Assembly (NCBI GenBank): GCA_934101625.1
Contig: CAKORV010000027.1
Coordinates: forward strand, 1 to 15,589
Reading direction: 5' to 3'
DNA: 15,589 bases
Origin: an uncultured Bacilli bacterium
GTDB taxonomy: Bacteria > Bacillota_I > Bacilli_A > RF39 > UBA660
Shown: positions 1 through 7,134 of the stretch, piece by piece
Layout of the letters: each line of letters starts with the position of its first letter
How positions within the stretch are numbered: position 1 is the stretch's first letter
Notes under the pieces: generated by a model
What the model saw: only the letters and a program-made list of their open reading frames with translations
Database searches by the model: none
What the model was told of the DNA's origin: nothing
Made by a program: the position numbers and the translations under genes

Positions 1-66
1 CTTCCTAGAAAGAGAACATCTATATATGTCTTCCAAGCTAACAGTGGGTTAGATTTTAGACATTAA
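1..66 (+). CDS. Possible C-terminal tail of an upstream gene (partial)
   Basis: The first 22 codons form an open frame from the window edge to a TAA at 64-66. The peptide ends in NSGLDFRH, and its codon choice (three AGA for Arg) fits the rest of the window. The frame starting at position 2 is also open, to a TAG at 50-52, so the choice is uncertain. The stop falls just before the minus-strand terminator of the tRNA gene, which would be a natural end for a convergent neighbour. No family can be recognised from so short a piece. Confidence 0.3.
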   Translation, partial: LPRKRTSIYVFQANSGLDFRH

Positions 67-98
67 AAAACTTACGAACTTTAATTAGTCCGCAAGTT
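64..98 (-). terminator. Rho-independent terminator of tRNA-Gly
   Basis: Read on the minus strand, an 11-bp stem (87-97 with 70-80, including G-T pairs) encloses a 6-base loop and is followed by a T run (65-69). It lies 10 bases past the CCA end of the tRNA gene. On the plus strand no T run follows the stem, so it should act only for the tRNA. Confidence 0.75.
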
Positions 99-107
99 GT
101 ATTCAAA

Positions 108-181
108 TGGAGCAGGTGATGGGAATCGGACCCACGTTATTAGCTTGGAAGGCTAGAGTTCTACCATTAAACTACACCTGC
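108..181 (-). tRNA. tRNA-Gly, anticodon UCC
   Basis: The minus strand folds as a full cloverleaf of 74 bases. It has a perfect 7-bp acceptor stem (GCAGGTG with CACCTGC), a four-pair D stem, an anticodon loop CTTCCAA with anticodon TCC, a GTGGG/CCCAT T stem with the TCCGATT loop, discriminator T and an encoded CCA. The outermost anticodon-stem pair (C with A) is mismatched, while the other four pair. TCC decodes GGA and GGG, and GGA is a common Gly codon in this window. A consensus promoter lies just upstream and a terminator follows, so it appears to be transcribed alone. Confidence 0.96.
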
Positions 182-197
182 GTAATCAACATTTATA

Positions 198-226
198 ATT
201 TTACTAAAACTTTATGTCTTTGTCAA
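198..226 (-). promoter_or_regulatory. Promoter of tRNA-Gly
   Basis: On the minus strand a perfect TTGACA (221-226) is followed after 17 bases by TAAAAT (198-203). Transcription would begin around 191, about ten bases before the tRNA 5' end. It is close to the sigma-70/SigA consensus, as expected for a stable-RNA gene. Confidence 0.8.
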
Positions 227-234
227 CATTTTAA

Positions 235-263
235 TTGAAAAAATTTTTAAAATATGATACTAT
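235..263 (+). promoter_or_regulatory. Promoter of the gene at 285
   Basis: TTGAAA (235-240) is followed by a 17-base spacer and TACTAT (258-263), with an extended TG element just before the -10 box (255-256). It faces away from the tRNA promoter, so the two share about 100 bases of divergent control region. Confidence 0.55.
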
Positions 264-284
264 TTAATCAGGATGTGATAACTG

Positions 285-803
285 GTGAAAAAGAAAGTTG
301 TAAAAAAAGACGTACCTTCTAAAAATTATTTATATTTATTATTAATCGTATTTGGAGTAGTTGTACTTACGTTTTATATAAATGCTTGGGCTAAGACATA
401 TAGAACTAAAAAATTAGAAACTAGTCCAATGGAAGGTGTAGTAGAAAAACTAAATATAAATGAACTTGGAATGTCTGTTTCTGAGATGAATGAAGTCCTT
501 TTGTATTTTGGCTATACAAATAATGAAAAAATATATGAAATGGAAAAAAGAATTATATCTTTTGCAAAAAGAGAAGACATTATTTCAAAAATGATTTATG
601 TAGATGTTACTGAAAAAAAGAGTAATAATCAATATTTAAAAGATGTTAAAGAAGTATTTAGTGATTTTGATGATAAAGTTGAAGCACCATTTATGCTATA
701 TATTAAGAATGGTAAAATTGTTGATTATGTTAAGCCTGAATATGGATTAGTTCAAACATATCAAATAAAAAAACTTATTGATGAATATAATTTAGGCAAT
801 TAA
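285..803 (+). CDS. Membrane-anchored thioredoxin-fold-like protein lacking cysteines
   Basis: This 172-residue protein has a Lys-rich N-terminus, one membrane segment (about residues 15-34) and an exported soluble domain. The domain has the order expected of a thioredoxin-like fold. A beta strand (VLLYFGYTNN) sits where a CxxC motif would lie, a second strand (MIYVDVTE) follows, then AP at the usual cis-Pro position and a final hairpin (FMLYIKNGKIVDYV). There is no cysteine anywhere, so it cannot be a thiol oxidoreductase. A binding or chaperone-like role is only a guess. The GTG start is chosen because a TAA lies two codons upstream in frame and because AGGATGTGAT, one mismatch from the full anti-16S complement, ends five bases before it. 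The gene is monocistronic, with its own promoter and terminator. The fold is inferred by eye from strand order. Confidence 0.75.
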   Translation: MKKKVVKKDVPSKNYLYLLLIVFGVVVLTFYINAWAKTYRTKKLETSPMEGVVEKLNINELGMSVSEMNEVLLYFGYTNNEKIYEMEKRIISFAKREDIISKMIYVDVTEKKSNNQYLKDVKEVFSDFDDKVEAPFMLYIKNGKIVDYVKPEYGLVQTYQIKKLIDEYNLGN

Positions 804-832
804 AAAGGAACTCAGTTTAATTGAGTTCTTTT
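804..832. terminator. Bidirectional terminator between convergent genes
   Basis: A 7-bp stem, GAACTCA (808-814) with TGAGTTC (822-828), and a 7-base loop are extended by A/T flanks. Reading right gives TTTT after the stem, and reading left gives a run of T as well. It sits between the stop of the gene at 285-803 and the stop of the minus-strand gene at 834, so it serves both. Confidence 0.85.
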
Positions 833-833
833 A

Positions 834-2045
834 TTATATTCTGTTAAATTCGTTTTTGCTTTGCATTATTACAAGTGTAACTAGTGCTACTGATAACATA
901 CATGCTCCAGCAATTATATATTCAGCAATTCCTGTTTGAGGATTAACAACTGTTTCTTTTAATATAATAATTGTTGGACTACATACTTGGTCATCAATTC
1001 TTTCATTAGATGGGTAAGTGCCAATTTCGTTACCATTTTGTGTTACTACTATTTGTCTATTAGTTCTTAATGTAAGTGATTCTATAACATTTGAATCAAC
1101 TACATCTTTTATTTTCAAATAGTAAGATAAAGTTACAACTTCATTTGATTCAATTGTTCCTGCAGTCCATGTTACTAATTTAGTATTAGCATCATATGAA
1201 GCAGTACCTTTTGTTGCAGTTACTTCAACAATATCAAAGTTATTTGTTATATAACTATCAAATGAAACTTTAGTAACAATATTATCTTTTGCACTTGGTA
1301 ATAGAGTACTTATAACAGCAGTAGAATTTAAATAAGTTAAATCAGTACTAACAACATCAGCTTTAGCTTTTATTCCTTCAAATATAGTATTGAAGTTTGT
1401 TTTATCAGCCATGTCAATGTTATATGCTACTATTTGAATTCCTTGACCAATATAATTAGCTATTTTTGCTTTAAGATTAGTTACATCTTCAGCACTTAAA
1501 GTTCCTAAATTATTTACTACTAGTATAACTACTTTAGTAGCATTTTCATTTTTGAATTCAGTTACTGCTTTATCTAGTGATGCAAATATTTCTCCTTCTG
1601 TAGTACTATTTGTACTTGTTTTAATATTATTTAATGCATTTTCAATATTAGCACTATCAAGTGGTACTAGAGATGTTTCACCATTAGTAGTTGATACTAC
1701 ACCTTGTTTAACATTATTTCTAGTTTCTAATTGTTTAGCATTAGTTTTTAATGTATCAATAACATTATTTCTAACACTTGATATACCTGTTCCATTATCA
1801 ATTACATACATTACTTCTACTGGTTTACTATTATCAATTATAATATCAATAGCAACTTTACCATTTTGCAAATCTGATTTAGAAGTATTAATAGTATTTA
1901 AAATATTAGTACCATCTGATGCTAATTGTTTTTTTGCATCATTTTCAGATTTGATTTTTATTGGATGAGTAGTAGCGGCATGTAAACTTGATAGTCCCAT
2001 TAATGCAGTAAATAAAACTGTACTTACCAATAATCCTTTTTTCAT
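834..2045 (-). CDS. Sortase-anchored von Willebrand A-like surface protein
   Basis: A 403-residue surface protein. Residues 1-23 form a signal peptide with likely cleavage after SLHA. A vWA-like domain follows: the strand VEVMYVID begins at about residue 76, then come a region matching the TnigdAL motif (STTEGEIFASLDKAV) and a VVILVVNN strand. The metal-binding DxSxS motif is degenerate, with D83-N-G85-T-G87 where both serines are glycine. The C-terminal part is beta-rich (SYYLKIKD). The protein ends with NPQTG (368-372), a hydrophobic stretch and a short Lys/Arg-containing tail, a complete cell-wall sorting signal. NPQT-type signals are substrates of class B sortases, and one is encoded divergently next door. 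The ATG is preceded by AAGGAGGAGATA. The protein is probably a peptidoglycan-linked adhesin or ligand-binding protein; its ligand is unknown. Confidence 0.85.
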   Translation of the reverse strand: MKKGLLVSTVLFTALMGLSSLHAATTHPIKIKSENDAKKQLASDGTNILNTINTSKSDLQNGKVAIDIIIDNSKPVEVMYVIDNGTGISSVRNNVIDTLKTNAKQLETRNNVKQGVVSTTNGETSLVPLDSANIENALNNIKTSTNSTTEGEIFASLDKAVTEFKNENATKVVILVVNNLGTLSAEDVTNLKAKIANYIGQGIQIVAYNIDMADKTNFNTIFEGIKAKADVVSTDLTYLNSTAVISTLLPSAKDNIVTKVSFDSYITNNFDIVEVTATKGTASYDANTKLVTWTAGTIESNEVVTLSYYLKIKDVVDSNVIESLTLRTNRQIVVTQNGNEIGTYPSNERIDDQVCSPTIIILKETVVNPQTGIAEYIIAGACMLSVALVTLVIMQSKNEFNRI

Positions 2046-2068
2046 TATCTCCTCCTTATTATAGGTTC

Positions 2069-2097
2069 ATTATATCATGGCTTTTTATAAATTTAAA
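2069..2097 (-). promoter_or_regulatory. Promoter of the NPQTG surface-protein gene
   Basis: On the minus strand a perfect TATAAT (2069-2074), preceded by a TG element, lies 17 bases after TTTAAA (2092-2097). Its leader contains a strong AAGGAGG ribosome-binding site (2051-2057). The divergent sortase gene must be controlled from the same 119-base gap, but I see no equally convincing promoter facing it. Confidence 0.65.
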
Positions 2098-2164
2098 GAT
2101 TTATTTATTATTTTTCTTTATAAACTTATATTTTTGTGATAAACTTAAATTAGGAGAATCGAAT

Positions 2165-3760
2165 ATGAAAGTGATTAAAATAACATTTAAAAGTGAAACA
2201 ATTATAGTTGAAACAATTAATAAGTCTTTTAGTAAAGTTATTAATTCTAATCAAATAGAAGATGATTCTCTTTTTTATACTTATGGATTTATTAAAAGAA
2301 ATAAAGAAATTATAAATGAAATTATAAGTATAAAGTATATAGAAAATTTTATATATAAAGATTTTGAAAGTTTTTATGTTTTAGGTAATATTTTAAAATG
2401 TAGTAGTGTTAATTTTGATATTGAGGAATCACTTACTACAAGGGCTTGTAGTATTTTATTAGATAATGAAAGGTTGAAGTATTTAAAGTGTTATTTTATA
2501 CCAAGTGATTACGTTCATGACTTTGCTAGTAATGGTGTAAGTATAATACTTAGTAATGATTATAAATTTACAACTAATTTTATAAATGGTAATGGATTTA
2601 ATAATTTAAAGAGTATTTATTATAAAAGAATAATAAATTTTTATAGAGAAGAGGATGTTTTTGATAATTTAGAATATTTTTTAAGAGTGAATACATCTTT
2701 AAAAGTAATACATTTATATTTTTATTCTAATAAGTGTATGAATTTTGTTATAGATATGTTGAATAAATATAAAGAAACTGATGTCTATATATTTATACAT
2801 CAAAATGATTTTAATAAGGATACTATAAGAAATGATATTAAGAATCTTAGAAGTATTAATAAGACATTTAATAAGAGTGAAAAGAAAATAGAAATAATAT
2901 ATGATGATTATAGTTATGATAATAAAATATTTAAAGATATGAGTAGTAATTTTATTAAAGTTTGTTTAGTTTTGATTATGTATGTAGGATTTATACTTAT
3001 TATATCTAATAAATATCATGAGTATTTGAGTGTAGTAGAACTTAGAAAGTTAGAAATGTCTTTAATTGATAGTAATGATGTAGATAATAATATTGATGAG
3101 ATTGATGATAGTGATGTTACTCCAGTTGAACCTACTGAACCAACAGAGCCTATACCAAGTGAACCTGTAATTGAAGAACCTAAGTATATAAATTATTATG
3201 CTAATATACCAACTTCTTTTGATAAATTGTTACAGATAAATAAGAATGTAGTAGGATGGGTTACTGTTAATAATACAAAGGCTAATTATCCTGTTTTACA
3301 GGGACCATATAATGAATTTTATAATACTCATGATATATATGATAGGGAAGTTATAACTGGATGGATTTATATGGATTCTAGAAATAATAGTAAAGAGTTA
3401 GATCAAAACACTATTATATATGGGCATAATTTAATAAGTGGATATATGTTTGGAGATTTAAAGAGTACGACTGACTATAGTTGGTATGCTAATCCTGTTA
3501 ATCAAGTTATTACTTTCAACACGTTAGATAAAGAAATGAAATGGAAAATATTTTCTATATATAGAGTAGATTATACTACAGATTATTTGACTACTAATTT
3601 TTATAATGATGAACAATATATGGATTTTATTAATATGATAAAGGGTAGAAGTATATATGATTTTGGAGTTAGTGTTAATCCTAATGATAAGATAATAACA
3701 TTATCTACTTGTTCAGGACATACTAGAAGATTAGTTATACATGCTAAATTAATTAGTTAA
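2165..3760 (+). CDS. Class B sortase with a large N-terminal domain
   Basis: At 531 residues this is about twice the usual length of class B sortases (about 230-250). The C-terminal sortase domain (about residue 345 onward) begins YYANIP...LLQINKNVVGWV, has the catalytic His in IIYGHN (H421), the catalytic Cys in LSTCSG (C516) and the Arg in RRLVIHAKL (R522). The Cys-to-Arg loop is shorter than in Staphylococcus aureus SrtB. Before it come one membrane segment (about residues 264-282), an acidic stretch and a Pro/Glu/Thr-rich spacer with TEPTEP (about 300-342). Residues 1-262 lack a signal peptide and are unrecognised: they are Asn/Lys/Ile-rich and should lie in the cytoplasm. The enzyme cleaves sorting signals and joins proteins to peptidoglycan. 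The adjacent divergent NPQTG protein is its most likely substrate. AGGAG precedes the ATG. Confidence 0.9.
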   Translation: MKVIKITFKSETIIVETINKSFSKVINSNQIEDDSLFYTYGFIKRNKEIINEIISIKYIENFIYKDFESFYVLGNILKCSSVNFDIEESLTTRACSILLDNERLKYLKCYFIPSDYVHDFASNGVSIILSNDYKFTTNFINGNGFNNLKSIYYKRIINFYREEDVFDNLEYFLRVNTSLKVIHLYFYSNKCMNFVIDMLNKYKETDVYIFIHQNDFNKDTIRNDIKNLRSINKTFNKSEKKIEIIYDDYSYDNKIFKDMSSNFIKVCLVLIMYVGFILIISNKYHEYLSVVELRKLEMSLIDSNDVDNNIDEIDDSDVTPVEPTEPTEPIPSEPVIEEPKYINYYANIPTSFDKLLQINKNVVGWVTVNNTKANYPVLQGPYNEFYNTHDIYDREVITGWIYMDSRNNSKELDQNTIIYGHNLISGYMFGDLKSTTDYSWYANPVNQVITFNTLDKEMKWKIFSIYRVDYTTDYLTTNFYNDEQYMDFINMIKGRSIYDFGVSVNPNDKIITLSTCSGHTRRLVIHAKLIS

Positions 3761-3764
3761 ATTT

Positions 3765-3797
3765 AAAAAGTTGAAGAGTTTTATTCTTCAACTTTTT
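3765..3797. terminator. Bidirectional terminator overlapping the ATPase gene's 3' end
   Basis: A perfect 13-bp stem (3765-3777 with 3785-3797) surrounds a 7-base loop. A/T ends on both sides give a T run in either direction. The stop codon of the minus-strand ATPase gene (3781-3783) lies in the loop, and its last codons (K-V-E-E) form one arm. It ends both the sortase transcript and the ATPase transcript. Confidence 0.9.
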
Positions 3798-5652
3798 GAG
3801 TGTTTTTTTCTATATTTTCGTTTTGAGTTTCTGGTGTTTCTTCTTTAGGTGTATTATCTTTTTCCTCACTTGTTTCGATATTTTCATCTTTCTTTTTAGC
3901 AATCATCCATGTTCCAAAGATATCTGCATTTGCACTTTCTGGTGGTGGATCTGCTTTTTGCATTTTTACAATCATAGGTATTTTTAATATTCTACCAAAT
4001 GATACACATGTACCTGGTTGTAAGCTTTTTTGTTTTTCTATGATGTCTGCACTCATATTAGGTATCATTCTAGTTATATAATCTAAGTCTTCTGGATGGG
4101 TGATTTTGAATATTATGAAGTTATCAGCTTGGCTTATAACATTACTGTTTAAATCAGTTGGTCTTTGTGTTATTAAGTCAATTATTACACCATGTTTTCT
4201 TCCTTCTTTGGCAATTCTTTCAAATATGTTATATCCTAATAAACCAACATCATCATTTTGAATAACATATCTATGTGCTTCTTCTAGTATTATGTGAATA
4301 GGAATACTTGCTCTTGGTTCGTTTGTTTTACCAAATGTTAAGAATAGTCTACCAAATATTTTTGTAACTGTTCTTGCAAATCTATCATCTACATCTTCTA
4401 AGTTAATATTTATTATTTGAGCTTTTTTACCTTCATTAGTTGTTACTAGGTATGATATATAATCTTTAATAGAAGTGAATTTTTTATCCGTAAAGAAAGA
4501 ACTATTTGAACTATTTATTAGATTATGTAATTTAACTTTTAAACTTATTGCTTCATCATACATATCTGGATTTAATAAATATCTTTCACTAAATAAGGTA
4601 AAGTTTAATGCAACTTCTAATTCTTTAAGTCCATATGTAACATTTGAAGTATCTATATTCCATTCTCTTTCATCTTGAATAAAACTTTCTATGTATTCAG
4701 CAATTATTGTTCTTTCTGCAAATCTTCCTTCACTATCTATATCAAAGCAATGTCTAAATATTCTAGTGAATCCTATGCCAGGTATAACTGCGTTTAAATT
4801 AATTTGTTCTGTATATGTATTGGCAACTATATCAAATATTTGGTCTCTTATTTTAGCACTTGTTTGGTTTGTATACATTATTGATGTTATTGCTTTTGCT
4901 AGTAAATGATTTTTGTAATCGTTTACTTCTTTAGATTTAGAAGCAAATATTTTTGCTAGTTCTATTGCTGCTTCTACGATTGATATTTGACTAAATTTAG
5001 TAGCATCTAATACATTTAATACATCATCTATAGTTAATAGGGATACTGGTATTTGTAGTTTTTCGCTACCTTCTCTTATAAGTCTTTTATTTGTAGTTAT
5101 TAATTTATAGTGTAGGTTTGGATTTATATTGTTTATATCTTTAAATGCATTTATGTATTCACCATATGAGTCAAATATAAACATGTTTGCTTTATATGGT
5201 ACGTTAGGCATACTAAATACATTTTGAATTATTCTACATATACCATATGTTTTACCACTACCAGAGTTACCAAATATAGCGGAGTGGTTACTAAATAGAT
5301 CGTTTAAATTAACACTTACTGGATAGTCTTTATATAATGGACTTACTCCTAAAGTAAAACTTTTTTCGTCTCCACCTACTAAAACATGTAATTCATTCTG
5401 ATTTATTATTCTTACACTTGCATCAAGACTAGGTTTTTTTATTAAACCACCTATAAAGTTTTTGTTATTTATTTCTCCTAAAAAATTTATTTTTACACTA
5501 CTACCATCTATATCTTCAACTTCTCCAAGTATTCTTTTATCTTTGTCTTCAAATATGACATGTAGATTTAATATATCTCCTAAAGCTTTTGCATCAGTAG
5601 TTAAACTTACAATTGCATAGTTTTTATTTATAGCTTTGATATTTCCAAACAT
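3781..5652 (-). CDS. HerA-like (DUF87) hexameric ATPase
   Basis: A 623-residue P-loop ATPase of the HerA/FtsK superfamily. An N-terminal beta-barrel-like region (1-110, HAS-barrel position) precedes Walker A GNSGSGKT (128-135), the family-typical DSYGEY (161-166), a helical insertion, Walker B IHIILEEAH (452-460), an arginine-finger stretch RIAKEGRKHG and the sensor motif TQRP (495-498). A charged, low-complexity tail rich in Glu, Lys and Asn (about 586-623) follows. HerA proteins are DNA translocases or helicases. They often work with the nuclease NurA, or with effector nucleases in defence systems. No such partner is encoded in this window, so its role here is open. The start is supported by AGAGGTGT upstream of the ATG. 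It is transcribed alone, divergently from the cassette genes. Confidence 0.88.
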   Translation of the reverse strand: MFGNIKAINKNYAIVSLTTDAKALGDILNLHVIFEDKDKRILGEVEDIDGSSVKINFLGEINNKNFIGGLIKKPSLDASVRIINQNELHVLVGGDEKSFTLGVSPLYKDYPVSVNLNDLFSNHSAIFGNSGSGKTYGICRIIQNVFSMPNVPYKANMFIFDSYGEYINAFKDINNINPNLHYKLITTNKRLIREGSEKLQIPVSLLTIDDVLNVLDATKFSQISIVEAAIELAKIFASKSKEVNDYKNHLLAKAITSIMYTNQTSAKIRDQIFDIVANTYTEQINLNAVIPGIGFTRIFRHCFDIDSEGRFAERTIIAEYIESFIQDEREWNIDTSNVTYGLKELEVALNFTLFSERYLLNPDMYDEAISLKVKLHNLINSSNSSFFTDKKFTSIKDYISYLVTTNEGKKAQIININLEDVDDRFARTVTKIFGRLFLTFGKTNEPRASIPIHIILEEAHRYVIQNDDVGLLGYNIFERIAKEGRKHGVIIDLITQRPTDLNSNVISQADNFIIFKITHPEDLDYITRMIPNMSADIIEKQKSLQPGTCVSFGRILKIPMIVKMQKADPPPESANADIFGTWMIAKKKDENIETSEEKDNTPKEETPETQNENIEKNTQKVEE

Positions 5653-5686
5653 TGTTACACCTCTTATATTTATTCTATTTTTTCTA

Positions 5687-5699
5687 TATTAAATGTTAT
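5687..5699. repeat. Extra copy of the 13-base cassette-promoter motif
   Basis: TATTAAATGTTAT occurs here, again 55 bases downstream (5742-5754) and again before the second cassette (10121-10133). The two downstream copies each run into the -10 box of a cassette promoter. This one does not continue into TATAAT and overlaps the possible -10 region of the divergent ATPase gene. Confidence 0.6.
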
Positions 5700-5721
5700 C
5701 ATAATAAATATATTTTTTCAA
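5693..5721 (-). promoter_or_regulatory. Possible promoter of the HerA-like ATPase gene
   Basis: On the minus strand TTGAAA (5716-5721), a 17-base spacer and TAACAT (5693-5698) precede the ATPase gene. The -10 box is a weak match. It lies back to back with the cassette A promoter. Confidence 0.3.
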
Positions 5722-5728
5722 TTAGATA

Positions 5729-5757
5729 TTGTTAATCTTTTTATTAAATGTTATAAT
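5729..5757 (+). promoter_or_regulatory. Promoter of cassette A
   Basis: TTGTTA (5729-5734), a 17-base spacer and a perfect TATAAT (5752-5757). The spacer and -10 box contain TATTAAATGTTATAAT, which also occurs in the cassette B promoter. The short leader after it (TAGAGTAG then a GGTGAT ribosome-binding site) is conserved as well. Confidence 0.75.
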
Positions 5758-5781
5758 TTACTTAGAGTAGAGGGTGATAGA

Positions 5782-6432
5782 TTGAAGAAATTATTAATTG
5801 TACTTTCTATATTCTTTTTTGGTATTTGTAAATATAGTGCTGAATGTAGTTATAAGGATTTAAGAGAATTAAATACCTTTGCGGCTTATGTTGAAACAAG
5901 TTATAAATATAATGAAGAAACAGGTTATTTTGATTTGACTATTACTAATTTAGGAGATAAATTGTATGTTAATGGTAAAAAAACAGATTTGGGTGAATTA
6001 TATTTTCCAAAAGATGGCGTTGTAAGTATAAATAATTTAAAGTTAGGAACTACTTATAGTTTTCAGTTAGAAGCTGGAGGTAGTACGAATTGCGTTGCTG
6101 AAAAATTGAGGGTATTAACAGTTAGAATACCTTATAAGAATTATTATTATGGTTCTGATGCTTGCAGGGGACATGAAAATTTAAATGTTTGTAATTCTGA
6201 GTTTTTAGATTATCAAATATCAGAAAATGTTTTTTTAAGTTTGATATCACAAAAGCCTGATACTACTAAAGATGATAATCCTAAGGAACCAGAAAAAGAT
6301 TTAACATTTATGGAAAGAGTTGTTGAATATGTTTCAAATATTTATGTAAAGATTATAGTTGTAGTTATTACTTCTATAATTACTATTAGTATTTATCAAG
6401 TTGTTTTGAGAAAAATTAAACATGGTTTCTAA
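5782..6432 (+). CDS. Cassette A gene 1: exported protein with C-terminal membrane anchor
   Basis: A 216-residue type I membrane protein with a signal peptide (1-20, likely cleaved before E21-C22), a beta-rich external domain, an acidic Lys/Asp/Pro linker (about 155-180), one membrane segment (about 191-209) and a short cytoplasmic tail ending KHGF. The external part has C22 plus a C-x23-C-x8-C arrangement, enough for two disulfides. It matches cassette B gene 1 closely, with a near-identical block (CSYKDL to LTITNL) at the start of the mature protein. It also shares its cysteine spacing with gene 2 of both cassettes. The TTG start is supported by AGAGGGTGAT just upstream, by the same arrangement in cassette B, and by giving a proper signal peptide. 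It is not recognised as any named family. It is the first gene of a four-gene operon. Confidence 0.9.
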   Translation: MKKLLIVLSIFFFGICKYSAECSYKDLRELNTFAAYVETSYKYNEETGYFDLTITNLGDKLYVNGKKTDLGELYFPKDGVVSINNLKLGTTYSFQLEAGGSTNCVAEKLRVLTVRIPYKNYYYGSDACRGHENLNVCNSEFLDYQISENVFLSLISQKPDTTKDDNPKEPEKDLTFMERVVEYVSNIYVKIIVVVITSIITISIYQVVLRKIKHGF

Positions 6433-6453
6433 TTAGAGAGAAGAGGTGTAAAG

Positions 6454-7134
6454 ATGAAAAAAATTATTTTATTAAATTTAACAATTTTTATGAGTTTTAT
6501 AGGAATTAAGATAGTTAATGCTGATTGTACACTAGCTAAGGAAGAGGGAGAAAATATTTTAGCAGTATTGAATCCATCAACTATAAAGAGTGATGATACA
6601 TATGTTAATGTTTATTTACCTACTGAAAATGTATATGTTACAGTACAAAGAAATGATGAAGATATAGCAACTACTTATTATAATAAAGATACAGAGGATG
6701 GAAATAGAATTCAATTAAAGGCACCAAGTATTTATACGAATTATAAGTATGATATTAAGGTTTATTATACTGATAGTGCTTGTGGTGAAGAACCTATTAA
6801 GTCTATGACTATAGAAACTGGTATTTTCAATGTTTATTCAGATTCTAAAATTTGTAATACTAATACAAATTATAATTTAGATGTTTGTAGAAGACATTAT
6901 ATGCCTGAAGATATAAAAAAATATGTTGATGAAAAAGAAATTAGTGAAGATAATATAAGTAGTATAATTGATGAAGAAATAAAAGCTTCTGTTACTGTTA
7001 AAGATAAGGTAACTAATGTTATTAAAGAATATTATTTATATGTTTTGATACCTGTTTTATTAATAAGTATTTTCTATATTGCAAGAATAATTGTTGTTAA
7101 AAGAAAGAAGAGGTTGAAAGATGATGAAGTATAA
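6454..7134 (+). CDS. Cassette A gene 2: exported protein with C-terminal membrane anchor
   Basis: A 226-residue protein built like gene 1: signal peptide (1-23, ending VNA before D24-C25), an external beta-rich domain with C-x23-C-x10-C, a Glu/Lys-rich linker, a membrane segment (about 195-215) and a basic tail (KRKKRLKDDEV). The sequence around the cysteines (Y-x-I-K-V...C-x2-E-x-I-K...T-x-E...N-x-Y) resembles gene 1, so the two look like distant paralogues. GAGGTG precedes the ATG. It lies 21 bases after gene 1 and overlaps gene 3 by 14 bases, which suggests coupled translation. It is not recognised as a named family. An external Ig-like or fibronectin-like fold is possible but unproven. 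Confidence 0.9.
   Translation: MKKIILLNLTIFMSFIGIKIVNADCTLAKEEGENILAVLNPSTIKSDDTYVNVYLPTENVYVTVQRNDEDIATTYYNKDTEDGNRIQLKAPSIYTNYKYDIKVYYTDSACGEEPIKSMTIETGIFNVYSDSKICNTNTNYNLDVCRRHYMPEDIKKYVDEKEISEDNISSIIDEEIKASVTVKDKVTNVIKEYYLYVLIPVLLISIFYIARIIVVKRKKRLKDDEV

Noticed and set aside
1552..1968. 138-codon open frame on the plus strand
   Set aside because: It is opposite the surface-protein gene, has no ribosome-binding site, and its hydrophobic composition results from the complementary codons.
3781..5652. Conjugation or Tad-system role for the HerA-like ATPase
   Set aside because: The DSYGEY, EEAH and GRK motifs fit HerA/DUF87 better than VirD4/TraG or CpaF, and it is transcribed away from the cassettes.
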